From positions 1 through 41,191 of the forward strand of contig JACZQZ010000009.1 of assembly GCA_022545455.1 (NCBI GenBank): a DNA stretch of 41,191 bases, given 5' to 3'. The translations under genes were made by a program, and so were the position numbers. This DNA is from Pseudomonadota bacterium. Lineage in GTDB: Bacteria > Pseudomonadota > Alphaproteobacteria > Rhodospirillales > 2-02-FULL-58-16. This document shows positions 21,467-30,845 of the stretch, piece after piece. Within the stretch, counting starts at the first letter, position 1. Every line of letters begins with the position of its first letter. The notes below the pieces were generated by a model. The model searched no databases. It saw nothing but the letters and a program-made list of their open reading frames with translations, and was not told the origin of the DNA.

Positions 21467-22552
21467 TCACCGCAGCTTCAGGGTGGCGAGGCCGGCCAGG
21501 GCCAGGATGGTGGCGATGATCCAGAACCGGATGACGATGGTCGACTCGGCCCAGCCCTTTTGCTCGAAGTGATGGTGCAGCGGCGCCATGCGGAAAACCC
21601 GCTTGCCGGTGAGCTTGAACGAGACCACCTGGACGATCACCGAAACGGTCTCCAACACGAACAGCCCGCCGACGATGGCCAGCACCAGCTCGTGCTTGAT
21701 GATCACGCTGATGGCGCCCAGGGCCCCGCCCAGGGCGAGCGAGCCGGTGTCTCCCATGAACACCTTGGCCGGCGGCGCGTTGAACCACAGGAATCCCAGA
21801 CCCCCGCCGACCAGGGCGCCCAGGAACACGGCCAGCTCGCCGCTGCCGGGCACGTAGTGGAGCTGCAGATACCCGGAGAAAACGGCGTTGCCCACCAGAT
21901 AGGAGATCAAGGCGAACACGCCGGCGGCGATCATCACCGGAACGATGGCCAGCCCGTCCAGGCCGTCGGTGAGGTTGACGGCGTTGGACGCCCCCACCAT
22001 GACCACCACCGCAAAGGCCGGGAACATCCACCCGAGGTCGATCAGCAGGCTCTTGAAAAAGGGCACGGCCAGGGTGGTGCTCAGGGGCCCCGGCAGCAGC
22101 CGCATGATCCACAGGCCCGCGGCGACGGCGATGGCCGCCTGCAACCCCAGTTTCAGCTTGGACGACAGGCCGACGCTGTTGCGGTGCATCACCTTCAGGT
22201 AGTCATCGAGAAAGCCGATGGTGCCGTACGTGATGGTCACCGCCAGGGCCACCCACACGTAGCCGTTGGTGAGATCCGCCCACAGCACCGTGGCCACCGT
22301 CAGCGCGAACAGGATCAGGAAGCCGCCCATCGTCGGCGTGCCCTGCTTGGTGAAGTGACTCTCCGGGCCGTCGGCGCGGATCGGCTGGCCGCCGTTCTGG
22401 CGGGTGCGCAATGTCCGGATGAGCACCGGTCCGAAAACGAAGCTGAGCACGAGGGCCGTGATCACGGCGCCGCCGGTGCGGAAGGTGAGGTACCGGAAAA
22501 CGTTCAGCACCGCGAACTGATCGGAGAGCGGATAGAGGAAATGGAACAGCAT
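21467..22552 (-). CDS. mraY: Phospho-MurNAc-pentapeptide transferase MraY
   Basis: An integral membrane enzyme that transfers phospho-MurNAc-pentapeptide to undecaprenyl phosphate, giving lipid I. 361 aa with about ten helices. Conserved cytoplasmic motifs are [15 protein letters not shown], the catalytic [14 protein letters not shown], the [11 protein letters not shown] loop and the His-rich [13 protein letters not shown]. It is separated from murF by 15 nt. No anomalies. Confidence 0.98.
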   Translation of the reverse strand: MLFHFLYPLSDQFAVLNVFRYLTFRTGGAVITALVLSFVFGPVLIRTLRTRQNGGQPIRADGPESHFTKQGTPTMGGFLILFALTVATVLWADLTNGYVWVALAVTITYGTIGFLDDYLKVMHRNSVGLSSKLKLGLQAAIAVAAGLWIMRLLPGPLSTTLAVPFFKSLLIDLGWMFPAFAVVVMVGASNAVNLTDGLDGLAIVPVMIAAGVFALISYLVGNAVFSGYLQLHYVPGSGELAVFLGALVGGGLGFLWFNAPPAKVFMGDTGSLALGGALGAISVIIKHELVLAIVGGLFVLETVSVIVQVVSFKLTGKRVFRMAPLHHHFEQKGWAESTIVIRFWIIATILALAGLATLKLR

Positions 22553-22567
22553 GGGCGCGTTCCGTCC

Positions 22568-24019
22568 CTATTCGTCGTTGGCGGCGCGTTTCGGCGCCGC
22601 CGCGTCGTCGCCGGACTCCAGCTTCAGCAGCGACCGCACGAGCAGGCCCGTGCGGGTGCCCGCCGATCCCTTGACGACGATCACGTCACCGGGCTGCACC
22701 GCCGCCGTCACCATGGGGGCCAGCATCTGGGAATCGGCGGCGTGGCCGCCGCGCATGGGGCGGGGCAGGGCGTCCCACAGGTGCGCCATGTCCGTCCCCG
22801 CCGTGAACACCACATCGATGCCGTGCTCCTCCAGGGGACCGGCCAGGGCCGCATGCGCCTCCGGCGAGGCGGCGCCCAACTCGAGCATGTCGCCGAGCAC
22901 GGCGATGCGCCGCCCGCCGGGGCCCGGGCGGGCCTGGCCGAGCACCTCGATGGCGGCGCCCATGGAAACGGGGCTGGCGTTGTAGCTTTCGTCGATGAGT
23001 TCGAACCGTCCGCCGGCGATGCGCACGCCATGGCGTTGACCGCGCCCGGTGAGCGCCGTAAGGCGATCGAGGTCGGCGGCGGCCCGCAAAACGTCTCCGC
23101 CGGCCGCGGCGACCGCCGCCAGGACCGCGAGGCCGTTCATCACCCAGTGGCGGCCGGCAATGCCGATGCGGCAGGCCACGTCGTCGCCGGATACATTGGC
23201 CAGGATGCGCGAACCGTCGCCATCCGGGGAGGACTCGACCAGACGCACGCTGGCGTCCACATGCCCGCCGAAGCCGAGGATGGTGTCTACGCCCCGCGCC
23301 CTGGCGGCGGCGGCAAGGCGGTCGAAATGGGGATTGTCGCGGTTGAGCACGGCGACGCCGCCGGGCTCCATGCCGGCGAACACCTCCGCCTTGGCGTCGG
23401 CGATCTGCTCGACGGTGTCGAAAAAGGCGCTGTGCACGGCCTCCACGGTGGTGATCACGGCCACATGGGGACGCACCAGCCGGGACATGGGTTCGATCTC
23501 TCCGGGATTGTTCATACCCATCTCGAAAACGCCGAAGGCGGTGTCCGACGGCATGCGGGCGAGGCTCAGCGGCAGGCCCCATTTGTTGTTGAGGCTTCCC
23601 TTGCTGGCGCTCGTCGGCCCCTGGCGGCCGAGCACCGTTTTCAGCGCCTCCTTGACCCCTGTCTTGCCGACGCTCCCGGTCACCGCGATGATGCGCCCGT
23701 CGGTGCGCGCGCGGGCCGCCGCCCCCAGGTCATCGAGCGCCGCCAGGGTGTCGTCGACGACCAGCAGCGGCATGTCCGCGGCCCCATTCGGCGGCGCCCG
23801 TTCGACGATGGCGGCGGCGGCGCCCCGCGCCTCGGCGAGAAAGTCGTGCCCGTCGAACCGGGGTCCCTTGATGGCGACGAACAGGTCGCCGGGCCTCAGG
23901 GTACGGGTGTCGATGGAGACGCCGGTGGCTTCCCATGTGGCGCCGCCGCGCCCTCCGGTCGCCTCCGCCGCTTTCGCCGACGTCCACAGGATGTCCCGGT
24001 CTTTGTCTCCGACCGTCAT
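22568..24019 (-). CDS. murF: UDP-MurNAc-tripeptide--D-alanyl-D-alanine ligase MurF
   Basis: Adds the D-Ala-D-Ala dipeptide made by Ddl. 483 aa. The ATP loop AVTGSVGKTGVKEAL is near residue 110, then SLNNKWGLPLSL, FEMGMNNPGEI, and the C-terminal LIDESYNASPVSMGAAI and VVKGSAGTR. Its ATG at 24019 overlaps the murE stop (ATGA); the track ORF extends upstream through another frame of murE. Confidence 0.97.
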   Translation of the reverse strand: MTVGDKDRDILWTSAKAAEATGGRGGATWEATGVSIDTRTLRPGDLFVAIKGPRFDGHDFLAEARGAAAAIVERAPPNGAADMPLLVVDDTLAALDDLGAAARARTDGRIIAVTGSVGKTGVKEALKTVLGRQGPTSASKGSLNNKWGLPLSLARMPSDTAFGVFEMGMNNPGEIEPMSRLVRPHVAVITTVEAVHSAFFDTVEQIADAKAEVFAGMEPGGVAVLNRDNPHFDRLAAAARARGVDTILGFGGHVDASVRLVESSPDGDGSRILANVSGDDVACRIGIAGRHWVMNGLAVLAAVAAAGGDVLRAAADLDRLTALTGRGQRHGVRIAGGRFELIDESYNASPVSMGAAIEVLGQARPGPGGRRIAVLGDMLELGAASPEAHAALAGPLEEHGIDVVFTAGTDMAHLWDALPRPMRGGHAADSQMLAPMVTAAVQPGDVIVVKGSAGTRTGLLVRSLLKLESGDDAAAPKRAANDE

Positions 24020-25485
24020 CGTCCCAGCTCCCCGATGGCGGCGCGCAGGACTTCGGCGTCGTCGAAAGGCCGCACCTCGTCGCCGACGATCTGGCCCTGC
24101 TCGTGTCCCTTGCCGGCGACCACCAACAGGTCGCCGGGCCGCAACTCGGCGACCGCGGCGGCGATGGCCTGGCGCCGGTCCGCGATGTCGCGTGCCCCTT
24201 CGCAGGCGGCCAGGATCTGGCGGCGGATGCGCGCCGCATCCTCGCCGCGCGGGTTGTCGTCGGTGACGATGACCACGTCGGCGAGGGCGCATGCCGTGCG
24301 CCCCATCTGGGGCCGCTTGCCGGGGTCGCGGTCGCCGCCGCACCCGAACACCACGAAGAGGCGTCCCCGGGCGTGGGGACGCAGGGCCTCGAGCACGTTG
24401 GCGAGGGCGTCCGGCGTGTGGGCGTAGTCGACGAAAACGGCGGCGCCGCCGGGGTGGCCAGCGATCCTTTGGACCCGTCCCGGCGCCCCGTCCAGGCCCT
24501 CCAGGGCGGCCACGGCGCGCTCTGCGTCCTCGCCGCAGGCGAGCGCCAGGCCGAGGGCGCAGAGCGCGTTTTCGGCCTGGAAGGCGCCGACCAGGGGCAG
24601 GGTGACCGTATGGGCCCGGCCCATGACGGTCAGCCGCAACCGCTGTCCTTCGGGCAGCGGCGCGGCGTCCTCCAGGCGGATGTCTTCGCCCCGGGCGCCG
24701 TAGGTGATGATGCGGTGTCCCCTGGCCGCGCAGACGGCCCGCACGGCCTCGCCGTATGGCGCGTCCGCGTTCACCACCGCCACGCCGCCGGCGCCCATGA
24801 TGTCGGAGAACAGCCGCGTCTTCGCCTCCAGGTACGATTCCATGGAGCCGTGGTAATCCAGGTGGTCCCGGGACAAATTGGTGAACGCGCCGGCCGTCAC
24901 GCGCACCCCGTCCAGGCGGTGCTGGGCGAGGCCGTGGCTGGAGGCTTCCATGGCCAGGCACTCGACGCCCCGCCCGGCCAGGTCGGCGAGAATGCGGTGC
25001 AGCTCCACCGGGTCGGGGGTGGTCAGGCTGCCGGCGACCTCCAACCCGGGTGCGGATATGCCGAGGGTGCCCAGGCCGGCGGCCTGACGGCCCAGCCGCG
25101 TCCACACCTGGCGCAGGAAGGACACCACCGAGGTCTTGCCGTTGGTCCCGGTTACCGCGGCCACCGTGGGCGGCTGGGAAGCGAAGAATCGCGCCGCCAT
25201 GAGGGCGAAACGGCGGCGCGGATTGTCGTCGACGAGCAGGGGAACCGGGGGCTCCCGGTTTTCGATGCGGGTGCCGGGCGGCGCCAGCACGGCCGCCGCG
25301 CCGCGCCGCATCGCCTCGGGGATGAAGGCCCGGCCGTCGGCGCGGGCGCCGGCCAGCGCGGCAAAGAGGAATCCGGGCTCGACCAGGCGCGAGTCACATG
25401 TCAGACCGACGATGTCCGTATCCTTGCTTATCGCTCTTTGCGCCACCTGGGAATCGTCTCCTTCGACAAGATCAATGAGCCGCAA
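24016..25485 (-). CDS. murE: UDP-MurNAc-L-Ala-D-Glu--2,6-diaminopimelate ligase MurE
   Basis: Adds the third stem residue. 489 aa from a proposed TTG start at 25485 giving (M)RLIDLVEG, which matches the family N-terminus. It has a GGGAG ribosome site seven bases upstream and overlaps ftsI by 14 nt. No ATG exists between here and an implausible Arg-rich extension. The ATP loop is AVTGTNGKTSVVSFL, with ASSHGLAQHRLDG, SRDHLDYHG and VDYAHTPDAL. The substrate motif DNPRGEDA (DNPR) indicates meso-diaminopimelate rather than lysine. Confidence 0.95.
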   Translation of the reverse strand: MRLIDLVEGDDSQVAQRAISKDTDIVGLTCDSRLVEPGFLFAALAGARADGRAFIPEAMRRGAAAVLAPPGTRIENREPPVPLLVDDNPRRRFALMAARFFASQPPTVAAVTGTNGKTSVVSFLRQVWTRLGRQAAGLGTLGISAPGLEVAGSLTTPDPVELHRILADLAGRGVECLAMEASSHGLAQHRLDGVRVTAGAFTNLSRDHLDYHGSMESYLEAKTRLFSDIMGAGGVAVVNADAPYGEAVRAVCAARGHRIITYGARGEDIRLEDAAPLPEGQRLRLTVMGRAHTVTLPLVGAFQAENALCALGLALACGEDAERAVAALEGLDGAPGRVQRIAGHPGGAAVFVDYAHTPDALANVLEALRPHARGRLFVVFGCGGDRDPGKRPQMGRTACALADVVIVTDDNPRGEDAARIRRQILAACEGARDIADRRQAIAAAVAELRPGDLLVVAGKGHEQGQIVGDEVRPFDDAEVLRAAIGELGR

Positions 25486-27214
25486 GGCGTTGCTCCCGGA
25501 CCTTCGCCGGCGGGGGGTTGAGGGAAGCGAGCAGCGGGTGCGCGCCTTTCGGCGTCTCTTCCCCGGAGACCGGGGCGAAGCCCACAAGGGGCGCCATGCG
25601 CCGCACCATCCGGGCCACCACCGGCGCGGCGACCCGGCCCCCGGTGGCGGCCTTGCCGTCGGTGCCCTTGGGCTCGTCGAGCAGGATCAGCACCACATAG
25701 CGGGGCGCATTCATGGGGAAGGCGCCGACGAAGGAGGAAATCGAGGCGTCGCTGCGGTATCTGCCGCCCTCCAGTTTGTCGGCGGTTCCCGTCTTGCCGC
25801 CGACCCTGTAGCCCGGCGCCTGCGCCCTCCTGCCGGTGCCGCGGAGCACGACCAGGCGCATCAGCGCGCGCATCTGCCGCGACGTGGCCACGGACAACAC
25901 CCGCCTGCCTCCCGGCTGGACGCCGTCGGGCCGGCGCAGCAGGGTCGTCGGACGCGCGATGCCGCCGTTGACCACGGTGGCCACGGCCCCCGCCATCTGC
26001 AGCGGGGTCACGGCGATGCCGTGGCCGTATCCGATGGTCATGGTGTTGATGTCGCGCCACCGCGCCGGAATCAGCGGCGGCGCCACCTCGGGCAGCTCGA
26101 TGGGCGAACGGCTGAGCAGCCCGAAGTTGCCGAGATAGGACCGCTGGACCCGGGCGCCCACGTCCAGGGCCATCTTGGCGGCCCCGATATTGGACGAATA
26201 GACCAGGATTTCCGGCACCGACAGCCACCGGTTGCGGCCGTGGAAGTCGGTGATGGTGAAGCGGGCGACGCGGATGGGCCGGCTGGCGTCATACCCGTCG
26301 CGCAGGGTCACCGCGCCGCTGTCCAGGGCCATGGCCGTGGTGAACAGCTTGAAGGTGGAGCCCATCTCGTAGACGGCCTTGGTCACCCGGTTGAAACCGG
26401 CCTCGCCGCCGGCGGTGGCGGGCCGGTTGGGGTCGAAGTCGGGCAGGGAGGCGAGGGCCAGGATTTCGCCGTTCCTCACGTCGAGCACCAGCCCGGCGGC
26501 GCCCAACGCCCTGGACCCGATGAAGGCGGCGGAGAGCTCCTGGCGCAGCATCGCCTGCAGGCGAAGGTCGACCGACAGCCGCAAGGGTCCGCCGCGGCGC
26601 AGGGTTTCGTCGAAACGCCGTTCCAGGCCGGCGATGCCGCGGCCGTCCACGTCGGTGAACCCAAGCAGATGCGCCGCCGTCCGCCCGTGGGGGTAGACCC
26701 GGTGCTCGCCGCGCTGGAAGGCGAGGCCGGGGATGCCGAGGCGGTTGACCGCGTATTGCTGCGTCGGGGTCAGGGTGCGGCGCAGCCAGACGAAGCGCCC
26801 CCGGGACGTCAGCTTGGCCAGCACCTCGGACCGGTCGAGGCCGGGCAGGACCCCCACCAGCTTGTCGGCGGCCTCTTCCGCGTCCAGCACCTCGGTGGGG
26901 TCGGCGTAAAGCGAAACGGTGGGCAGGCTGGTCGCCAGGATGACGCCGTTGCGGTCGGTGATGTCGGCGCGCCCGCTGGTCGCGGCGCGGGCCGGGGCCA
27001 CGGCCGCCAGGCGGGACTCGGCGCCCCTCCCCAGCAAGGTCAGGTCGACCAGGCGCCCGGCGATGGCAAGAAAGGCCAGCGCGAAGACGACGCTGGTGAC
27101 CAGCAGGCGGTTGCGCCCCGTTTCCAGGGCCTGCTTGCGGGTGCCCTCCAGGCGGACCCGGTGCCGTTGCCAGGCTTCCGCGTGGATGGAACGGGACATC
27201 TCGCCCTGTGTCAC
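25472..27214 (-). CDS. ftsI: Septal transpeptidase FtsI (PBP3)
   Basis: A class B penicillin-binding protein that crosslinks septal peptidoglycan with FtsW. About 580 aa. A short basic cytoplasmic tail precedes the membrane anchor (LLVTSVVFALAFLAIAGRLV) and a dimerisation domain with RADITDRNGVILATSL. The transpeptidase domain carries the three active-site motifs STFK (in EMGSTFKLFT), SSN (in VYSSNIG) and KTG (in GGKTGTAD). The start is the GTG at 27214, in a GTGA overlap with ftsL and preceded by GGAAGGG; ATG 27199 is a possible alternative. Confidence 0.96.
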   Translation of the reverse strand: MTQGEMSRSIHAEAWQRHRVRLEGTRKQALETGRNRLLVTSVVFALAFLAIAGRLVDLTLLGRGAESRLAAVAPARAATSGRADITDRNGVILATSLPTVSLYADPTEVLDAEEAADKLVGVLPGLDRSEVLAKLTSRGRFVWLRRTLTPTQQYAVNRLGIPGLAFQRGEHRVYPHGRTAAHLLGFTDVDGRGIAGLERRFDETLRRGGPLRLSVDLRLQAMLRQELSAAFIGSRALGAAGLVLDVRNGEILALASLPDFDPNRPATAGGEAGFNRVTKAVYEMGSTFKLFTTAMALDSGAVTLRDGYDASRPIRVARFTITDFHGRNRWLSVPEILVYSSNIGAAKMALDVGARVQRSYLGNFGLLSRSPIELPEVAPPLIPARWRDINTMTIGYGHGIAVTPLQMAGAVATVVNGGIARPTTLLRRPDGVQPGGRRVLSVATSRQMRALMRLVVLRGTGRRAQAPGYRVGGKTGTADKLEGGRYRSDASISSFVGAFPMNAPRYVVLILLDEPKGTDGKAATGGRVAAPVVARMVRRMAPLVGFAPVSGEETPKGAHPLLASLNPPPAKVREQRLAAH

Positions 27215-27579
27215 CGGATCACCCTTCCGCCGATTGATGGTGTGGGAAGACGCGGCGTGTTCCGGTCCGCCACGTTGGTCCTCGGGGCGCGTTCGCGGCC
27301 GGACGAGAGCACCGACAGCGTGGCGAGGGTGCCCAACTGCTCCGATTCCACGGGGCGCAGCCCCAGGTGCCGCGCGGCCAAGGGGCCCAGGCGCGCGGGA
27401 TCGTTGAGATAGCTCCACTCCGCCTCGAGCACGCGCATGGCCCGCCGCTCGGCCAAGATGGAGCGGTTGAGGCCGACGAACTCGTCCTCCAGGTCCTGCA
27501 CCCGGTACTTGAGCGAGAACAGGGCCAGGCTCAGCGCCGCGGCCAGGAAGACGAACAGCACCGTGGTCCGCCGCATCAT
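27211..27579 (-). CDS. ftsL: Cell division protein FtsL
   Basis: A small bitopic divisome protein that forms a complex with FtsQ and FtsB. 122 aa. It has a very short cytoplasmic N-terminus, one membrane helix ([20 protein letters not shown]) and a periplasmic coiled coil beginning [15 protein letters not shown]. The sequence is poorly conserved; the call rests on this architecture and on the invariant position between rsmH and ftsI. The start ATG overlaps the rsmH stop (ATGA) and the end overlaps the ftsI GTG. Confidence 0.9.
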   Translation of the reverse strand: MMRRTTVLFVFLAAALSLALFSLKYRVQDLEDEFVGLNRSILAERRAMRVLEAEWSYLNDPARLGPLAARHLGLRPVESEQLGTLATLSVLSSGRERAPRTNVADRNTPRLPTPSIGGRVIR

Positions 27580-28547
27580 GCCGGGCCTCCCCTCATGGCG
27601 CCGGTCCACGGCGGCCCGGCGGTACGTTCGGCGGCCCTGAGGCGCGCCGAGCGGGCGCGCGGATTGGCGGCGATCTCGTCCGCCGAGGGCTTGGCCACCC
27701 CGCGGCCGAGGAGGAGAAAACTGGGCGGCGGCGGCGCCTCCGCGGGGCCGGGGACGTGGCGCGAAGGCCGGGGCGCGGCGCCGCCGCGGATCCTCAGGAA
27801 ATCCTTGACCGTCCTGTCCTCCAGGGAATGGAAGGAGACCACGGCCAAACGGCCCCCGGGGCCGAGCAGGGTTTCCGCCGCCGACAGGCCCCGGTCGAGC
27901 TCGCCGAGTTCGTCGTTGACGTAAATGCGCAGGGCCTGGAAGGTGCGGGTGGCGGGATCGATGCCGTCCCGGGACCGGGTGACGACGCGGCGCACCAGGT
28001 CGGCCAACTGGCGGGTCCGGGTGATGGGCGCCTCGGCGCGGGCCTCGACGATGGCCCGGGCGACGCGCCGGGATGCCCGTTCCCCGCCGTACCGATAGAT
28101 AATGTCGGCGAGTTCCTTTTCGCCCGAGTGGTTGACCACGTCGGCCGCGGTCCTTCCCACTTTGTCCATGCGCATGTCGAGGGGGCCGTCGGCCTGGAAG
28201 GAAAAGCCGCGCGCCGGAGCGTCCAGTTGCATCGACGACAGGCCCAGATCCAGGGCAACGCCGTCCACCCGGTCGACGCCGACACCACCAAGCAGCCCCG
28301 TCATGTCGCCGTAGCGCCCGTGGATGACCGTGAAGCGGCCCGGATACCGGCGCTCCATATGGGTGCCGCTCCGCACCGCATCGGGGTCGCGGTCGATACC
28401 CCAGACCGTGCACCGGGCGGCCTTGAGGACGGCTTCCGAATATCCCCCGGCGCCGAAGGTGGCGTCCACGTAGATGGCGCCGTCGCGGGGGGCCAAAACC
28501 TCCAGCACCTGGCGCAGCATCACCGGCGTGTGGGCGGGCGCCGACAC
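27576..28547 (-). CDS. rsmH: 16S rRNA (cytosine(1402)-N(4))-methyltransferase RsmH
   Basis: A SAM-dependent methyltransferase (MraW) that modifies C1402 of 16S rRNA. 323 aa from the GTG at 28547, which lies two bases past the mraZ stop and has a GGAGG site seven bases upstream. It begins [17 protein letters not shown], the family N-terminus. The SAM motif is [15 protein letters not shown], followed by [21 protein letters not shown] and the C-terminal [15 protein letters not shown]. The upstream extension in the track is mraZ in another frame. Confidence 0.97.
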   Translation of the reverse strand: MSAPAHTPVMLRQVLEVLAPRDGAIYVDATFGAGGYSEAVLKAARCTVWGIDRDPDAVRSGTHMERRYPGRFTVIHGRYGDMTGLLGGVGVDRVDGVALDLGLSSMQLDAPARGFSFQADGPLDMRMDKVGRTAADVVNHSGEKELADIIYRYGGERASRRVARAIVEARAEAPITRTRQLADLVRRVVTRSRDGIDPATRTFQALRIYVNDELGELDRGLSAAETLLGPGGRLAVVSFHSLEDRTVKDFLRIRGGAAPRPSRHVPGPAEAPPPPSFLLLGRGVAKPSADEIAANPRARSARLRAAERTAGPPWTGAMRGGPA

Positions 28548-28549
28548 GG

Positions 28550-29017
28550 CTAAGCCTCCTCGTCCCGGTTTCGGCGCAGGCGCAGGGTGGCGCGGCGCGA
28601 CCGGGCACGCTCCAATGCCTGGTTGTGGTTGGCGTCGTAGGCCTTGGGCTCCCAGATCTGCAGGCGCGCGCCGCGGCCCACGAACAGGGCCTCGCCGGCC
28701 AGGCCCGCGTGCTCGATCAGCACCTTGGGCAGCACGATGCGGCCCTCGGGATCGAACGGCAGGGGATGGGCGTTCTCCAGGATGATGGCGGCCAGGTCGT
28801 CGTGGTCGTCGGAGAACATGTCCAGGTCCTCGAGGCTCGCGCTGATGCGGACCATGAAGTCCTCGTCGCACGCCTCGATGGCCGGAAATTTGAACAGGGG
28901 ATACGCGTACAGCCCGGCGAAGTCGTGCTCCCGGAAGGTATCGCGAAAGGGTTTGGGAACGGAAATCCGCCCCTTCTTGTCGATCCTGTTGACGTACCTG
29001 CCGACCAGCAGCGCCAT
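28550..29017 (-). CDS. mraZ: Transcriptional regulator MraZ
   Basis: A DNA-binding AbrB-fold protein that heads and controls the dcw cluster. 155 aa. Two tandem SpoVT/AbrB-like halves are visible: the first with [19 protein letters not shown], the second with [19 protein letters not shown]. The C-terminus is a basic tail ([15 protein letters not shown]). MraZ binds TGGGN repeats spaced by five bases in E. coli, and just such an array, longer than usual, lies upstream here at 29099-29163, implying autoregulation. Confidence 0.97.
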   Translation of the reverse strand: MALLVGRYVNRIDKKGRISVPKPFRDTFREHDFAGLYAYPLFKFPAIEACDEDFMVRISASLEDLDMFSDDHDDLAAIILENAHPLPFDPEGRIVLPKVLIEHAGLAGEALFVGRGARLQIWEPKAYDANHNQALERARSRRATLRLRRNRDEEA

Positions 29018-29098
29018 GCCGACCCCCGAGAAACCGTTCCCCGCCCCGGCATTCGCCGGAGTCCCGCCCCACGCGGTGCCTCCCCTTTAGACACATTC

Positions 29099-29163
29099 TG
29101 GGCCATATTGGGATACCATGGGAAATCATGGGCGTCAATGGGATACTGTGGTTTTACTTGGGC
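29099..29163 (+). promoter_or_regulatory. Candidate MraZ operator: seven TGGGN-type repeats at 10-bp period
   Basis: TGGGC (29099), TGGGA (29109), TGGGA (29119), TGGGC (29129), TGGGA (29139), TGGTT (29149, degenerate) and TGGGC (29159) begin exactly 10 bp apart, each unit being TGGGN plus a five-base spacer. The array lies 82-146 bp upstream of the mraZ start. TGGG reads on the strand opposite mraZ coding. The spacing and motif are those established for E. coli MraZ sites, where three repeats are usual. Confidence 0.8.
29110..29138 (-). promoter_or_regulatory. Possible mraZ promoter inside the operator
   Basis: On the minus strand TTGACG (29138-29133), a 17-nt spacer and TATCCC (29115-29110) fall within the repeat array, where bound MraZ would block RNA polymerase. 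A second weaker option is TTGGCA (29180-29175) with TAAAAC (29156-29151). The -10 matches are only fair. Confidence 0.35.
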
Positions 29164-29684
29164 TCACAAAGTGTTGCCAAAACCTTCGGGGCCCGCACTA
29201 CATGTTGCGGAGAAATAGTTAAAAATTCCCCAAGGATTGTGACGGCCTATTAAGAAAGGAAATTCTGGCAATTTTATGTTCTTCGTATGTTCTTTTGTTG
29301 GCAATTTGGGTCTCCCGGCCAAATACCACGTGGCCCCCTTGCGCCACCCAGGGGTGGAACGGACGCGGGCACCGGCGAAGACCCTGGCGCCGGTATTCAC
29401 CCATACGCAAATTCGGGAATTCCGAGCCTTGTCGGACGGGTATCCACGCCGGCGCTGATTTCGGAAATACCCGTGATCGCGCGTAGTCCCTTTGCGTTCC
29501 TCTGCGTCCTCTGCGTTTGAATTATTTTCAACGCCGAGGGCGCCGAGGTGCGCGGAGGTACGCCGAGAATTTTGTAAGCGCTCAGCGCCCCTTGGTATGA
29601 GCCCGTCTTCGGCGATCCCCGACGTTTCGGTCCTTTCACGCCTCGGGAATCCGGCATTCGGCACTACACGACGGCGGAAAGGAA
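29164..29684. other. mraZ-rnpB intergenic region with lower GC and dispersed-type repeats
   Basis: About 520 bp without a credible gene. The first 150 bp are clearly more AT-rich than the rest of the window and include a repeated GGCAATTT and the double TATGTTCTT. At 29487-29575 the sequence GCGTTCCTCTGCGTCCTCTG and its diverged reverse complement CGCCGAGGGCGCCGAGG form an interrupted inverted repeat. Sequence of this type is commonly seen as dispersed intergenic filler in environmental genomes. The many small ORFs drawn here overlap each other on both strands and show no protein character. Confidence 0.5.
29487..29575. repeat. CTCTGCGTCCTCTGCG-type imperfect inverted repeat
   Basis: The left arm has two direct CCTCTGCGT units. 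After a short AT-rich centre (TTTGAATTATTTTCAA) the right arm reads CGCCGAGGGCGCCGAGGTGC, approximately its reverse complement. The translated shadow NAEDAEERKG is a familiar spurious product of such elements. Confidence 0.5.
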
Positions 29685-30101
<417 letters not shown>

Positions 30102-30105
30102 TATA

Positions 30106-30133
30106 AGGGTAATCCGTCGCGGGCTGTCGTCAA
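30106..30133 (-). promoter_or_regulatory. Candidate rnpB promoter
   Basis: On the minus strand TTGACG (30133-30128), a 16-nt spacer and TACCCT (30111-30106) place initiation at about 30100, exactly where helix P1 begins. It sits in the short gap between ampD and rnpB. Confidence 0.5.
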
Positions 30134-30141
30134 GGGGCGCG

Positions 30142-30822
30142 TCACCGGCACAGGGCCAGCAGGCCCCGGAGCCGGCCGGCGGTGTCGCCGTCGACGCGGC
30201 CGTCGACGCGCCCGGGGCGGAAGTGGCGCTGGAAAGCCGTCACCGTCATCCCCGGGTCCTCCGTCTCGTAGCCGAAGTCGGCGAGCATGGCCTTGACCTC
30301 GTCCGCGTCCGCCGCGTCCGCCGGCGCGCTGTCCGGCCACAACCCGATGCCGGCCGCCGCCAGGCGCGGCCAGTCGAACAGTTCGCCCGGGTCCATCTTG
30401 CGCCGGGGCGCCACGTCGGAATGGCCGACCACGTTGCGCGCCTCGATGGGGTGGCGGGCGAGGATGCCCCGCGCCAGGTCTTCGAGCGCCGCCATCTGCG
30501 CCTCGGCGAAGGGGCGGTAGCCGAACTCGTGGCCCGGGTTGACCAGCTCGATGCCCAGCGAGCGGCCGTTGACGTCGCGCACCCCCCGCCAGCAGGCGAC
30601 GCCGGCGTGCCAGGCCCGGCGCTCCTCGGCCACCAGCCGGCGGACGGCGCCGTCCTCGTCGATCAGGTAATGGGCGCTGACCTTGGCCGCCGGGTCGCAC
30701 AGGCGCGCCAGGGCGGCGTCCGCCGTCTCCATGCCGCTGTAGTGCAGGACAACCATGTCGATGGCCGTGCCGTCGGGCCTGGCGTCATGGTTGGGCGATT
30801 CGTATCTCCCGATCTCCGCCAT
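30142..30822 (-). CDS. ampD: N-acetylmuramoyl-L-alanine amidase, AmpD family
   Basis: A zinc amidase that cleaves anhydro-muropeptides or peptidoglycan stems. 226 aa from the ATG at 30822, which has GGAGGGAAGG upstream; a GTG at 30846 overlapping the preceding stop would add eight residues. Predicted zinc ligands by family alignment are His27 (VVLHYSG), His134 (VVGHSDVAP) and Asp144 (KMDPG), with the catalytic Glu in SLGIELVNPG. A C-terminal region (about 165-226) with FGYETEDPGMTVTAFQRHF resembles a peptidoglycan-binding module, as in E. coli AmiD. No signal peptide is seen, which favours cytoplasmic muropeptide recycling. Confidence 0.9.
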   Translation of the reverse strand: MAEIGRYESPNHDARPDGTAIDMVVLHYSGMETADAALARLCDPAAKVSAHYLIDEDGAVRRLVAEERRAWHAGVACWRGVRDVNGRSLGIELVNPGHEFGYRPFAEAQMAALEDLARGILARHPIEARNVVGHSDVAPRRKMDPGELFDWPRLAAAGIGLWPDSAPADAADADEVKAMLADFGYETEDPGMTVTAFQRHFRPGRVDGRVDGDTAGRLRGLLALCR

Positions 30823-30845
30823 GGGCCGCCTTCCCTCCTCCGCCA

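Noticed and set aside
21299-24427. 1042-aa plus-strand ORF antisense to mraY and murF
   Set aside because: A shadow of conserved minus-strand genes with no recognisable domain.
27215-27418. N-terminal extension of ftsI in the ORF track
   Set aside because: It overlaps ftsL out of frame, is Pro/Arg/Gly-rich, and the GTGA junction with a ribosome site gives a normal FtsI.
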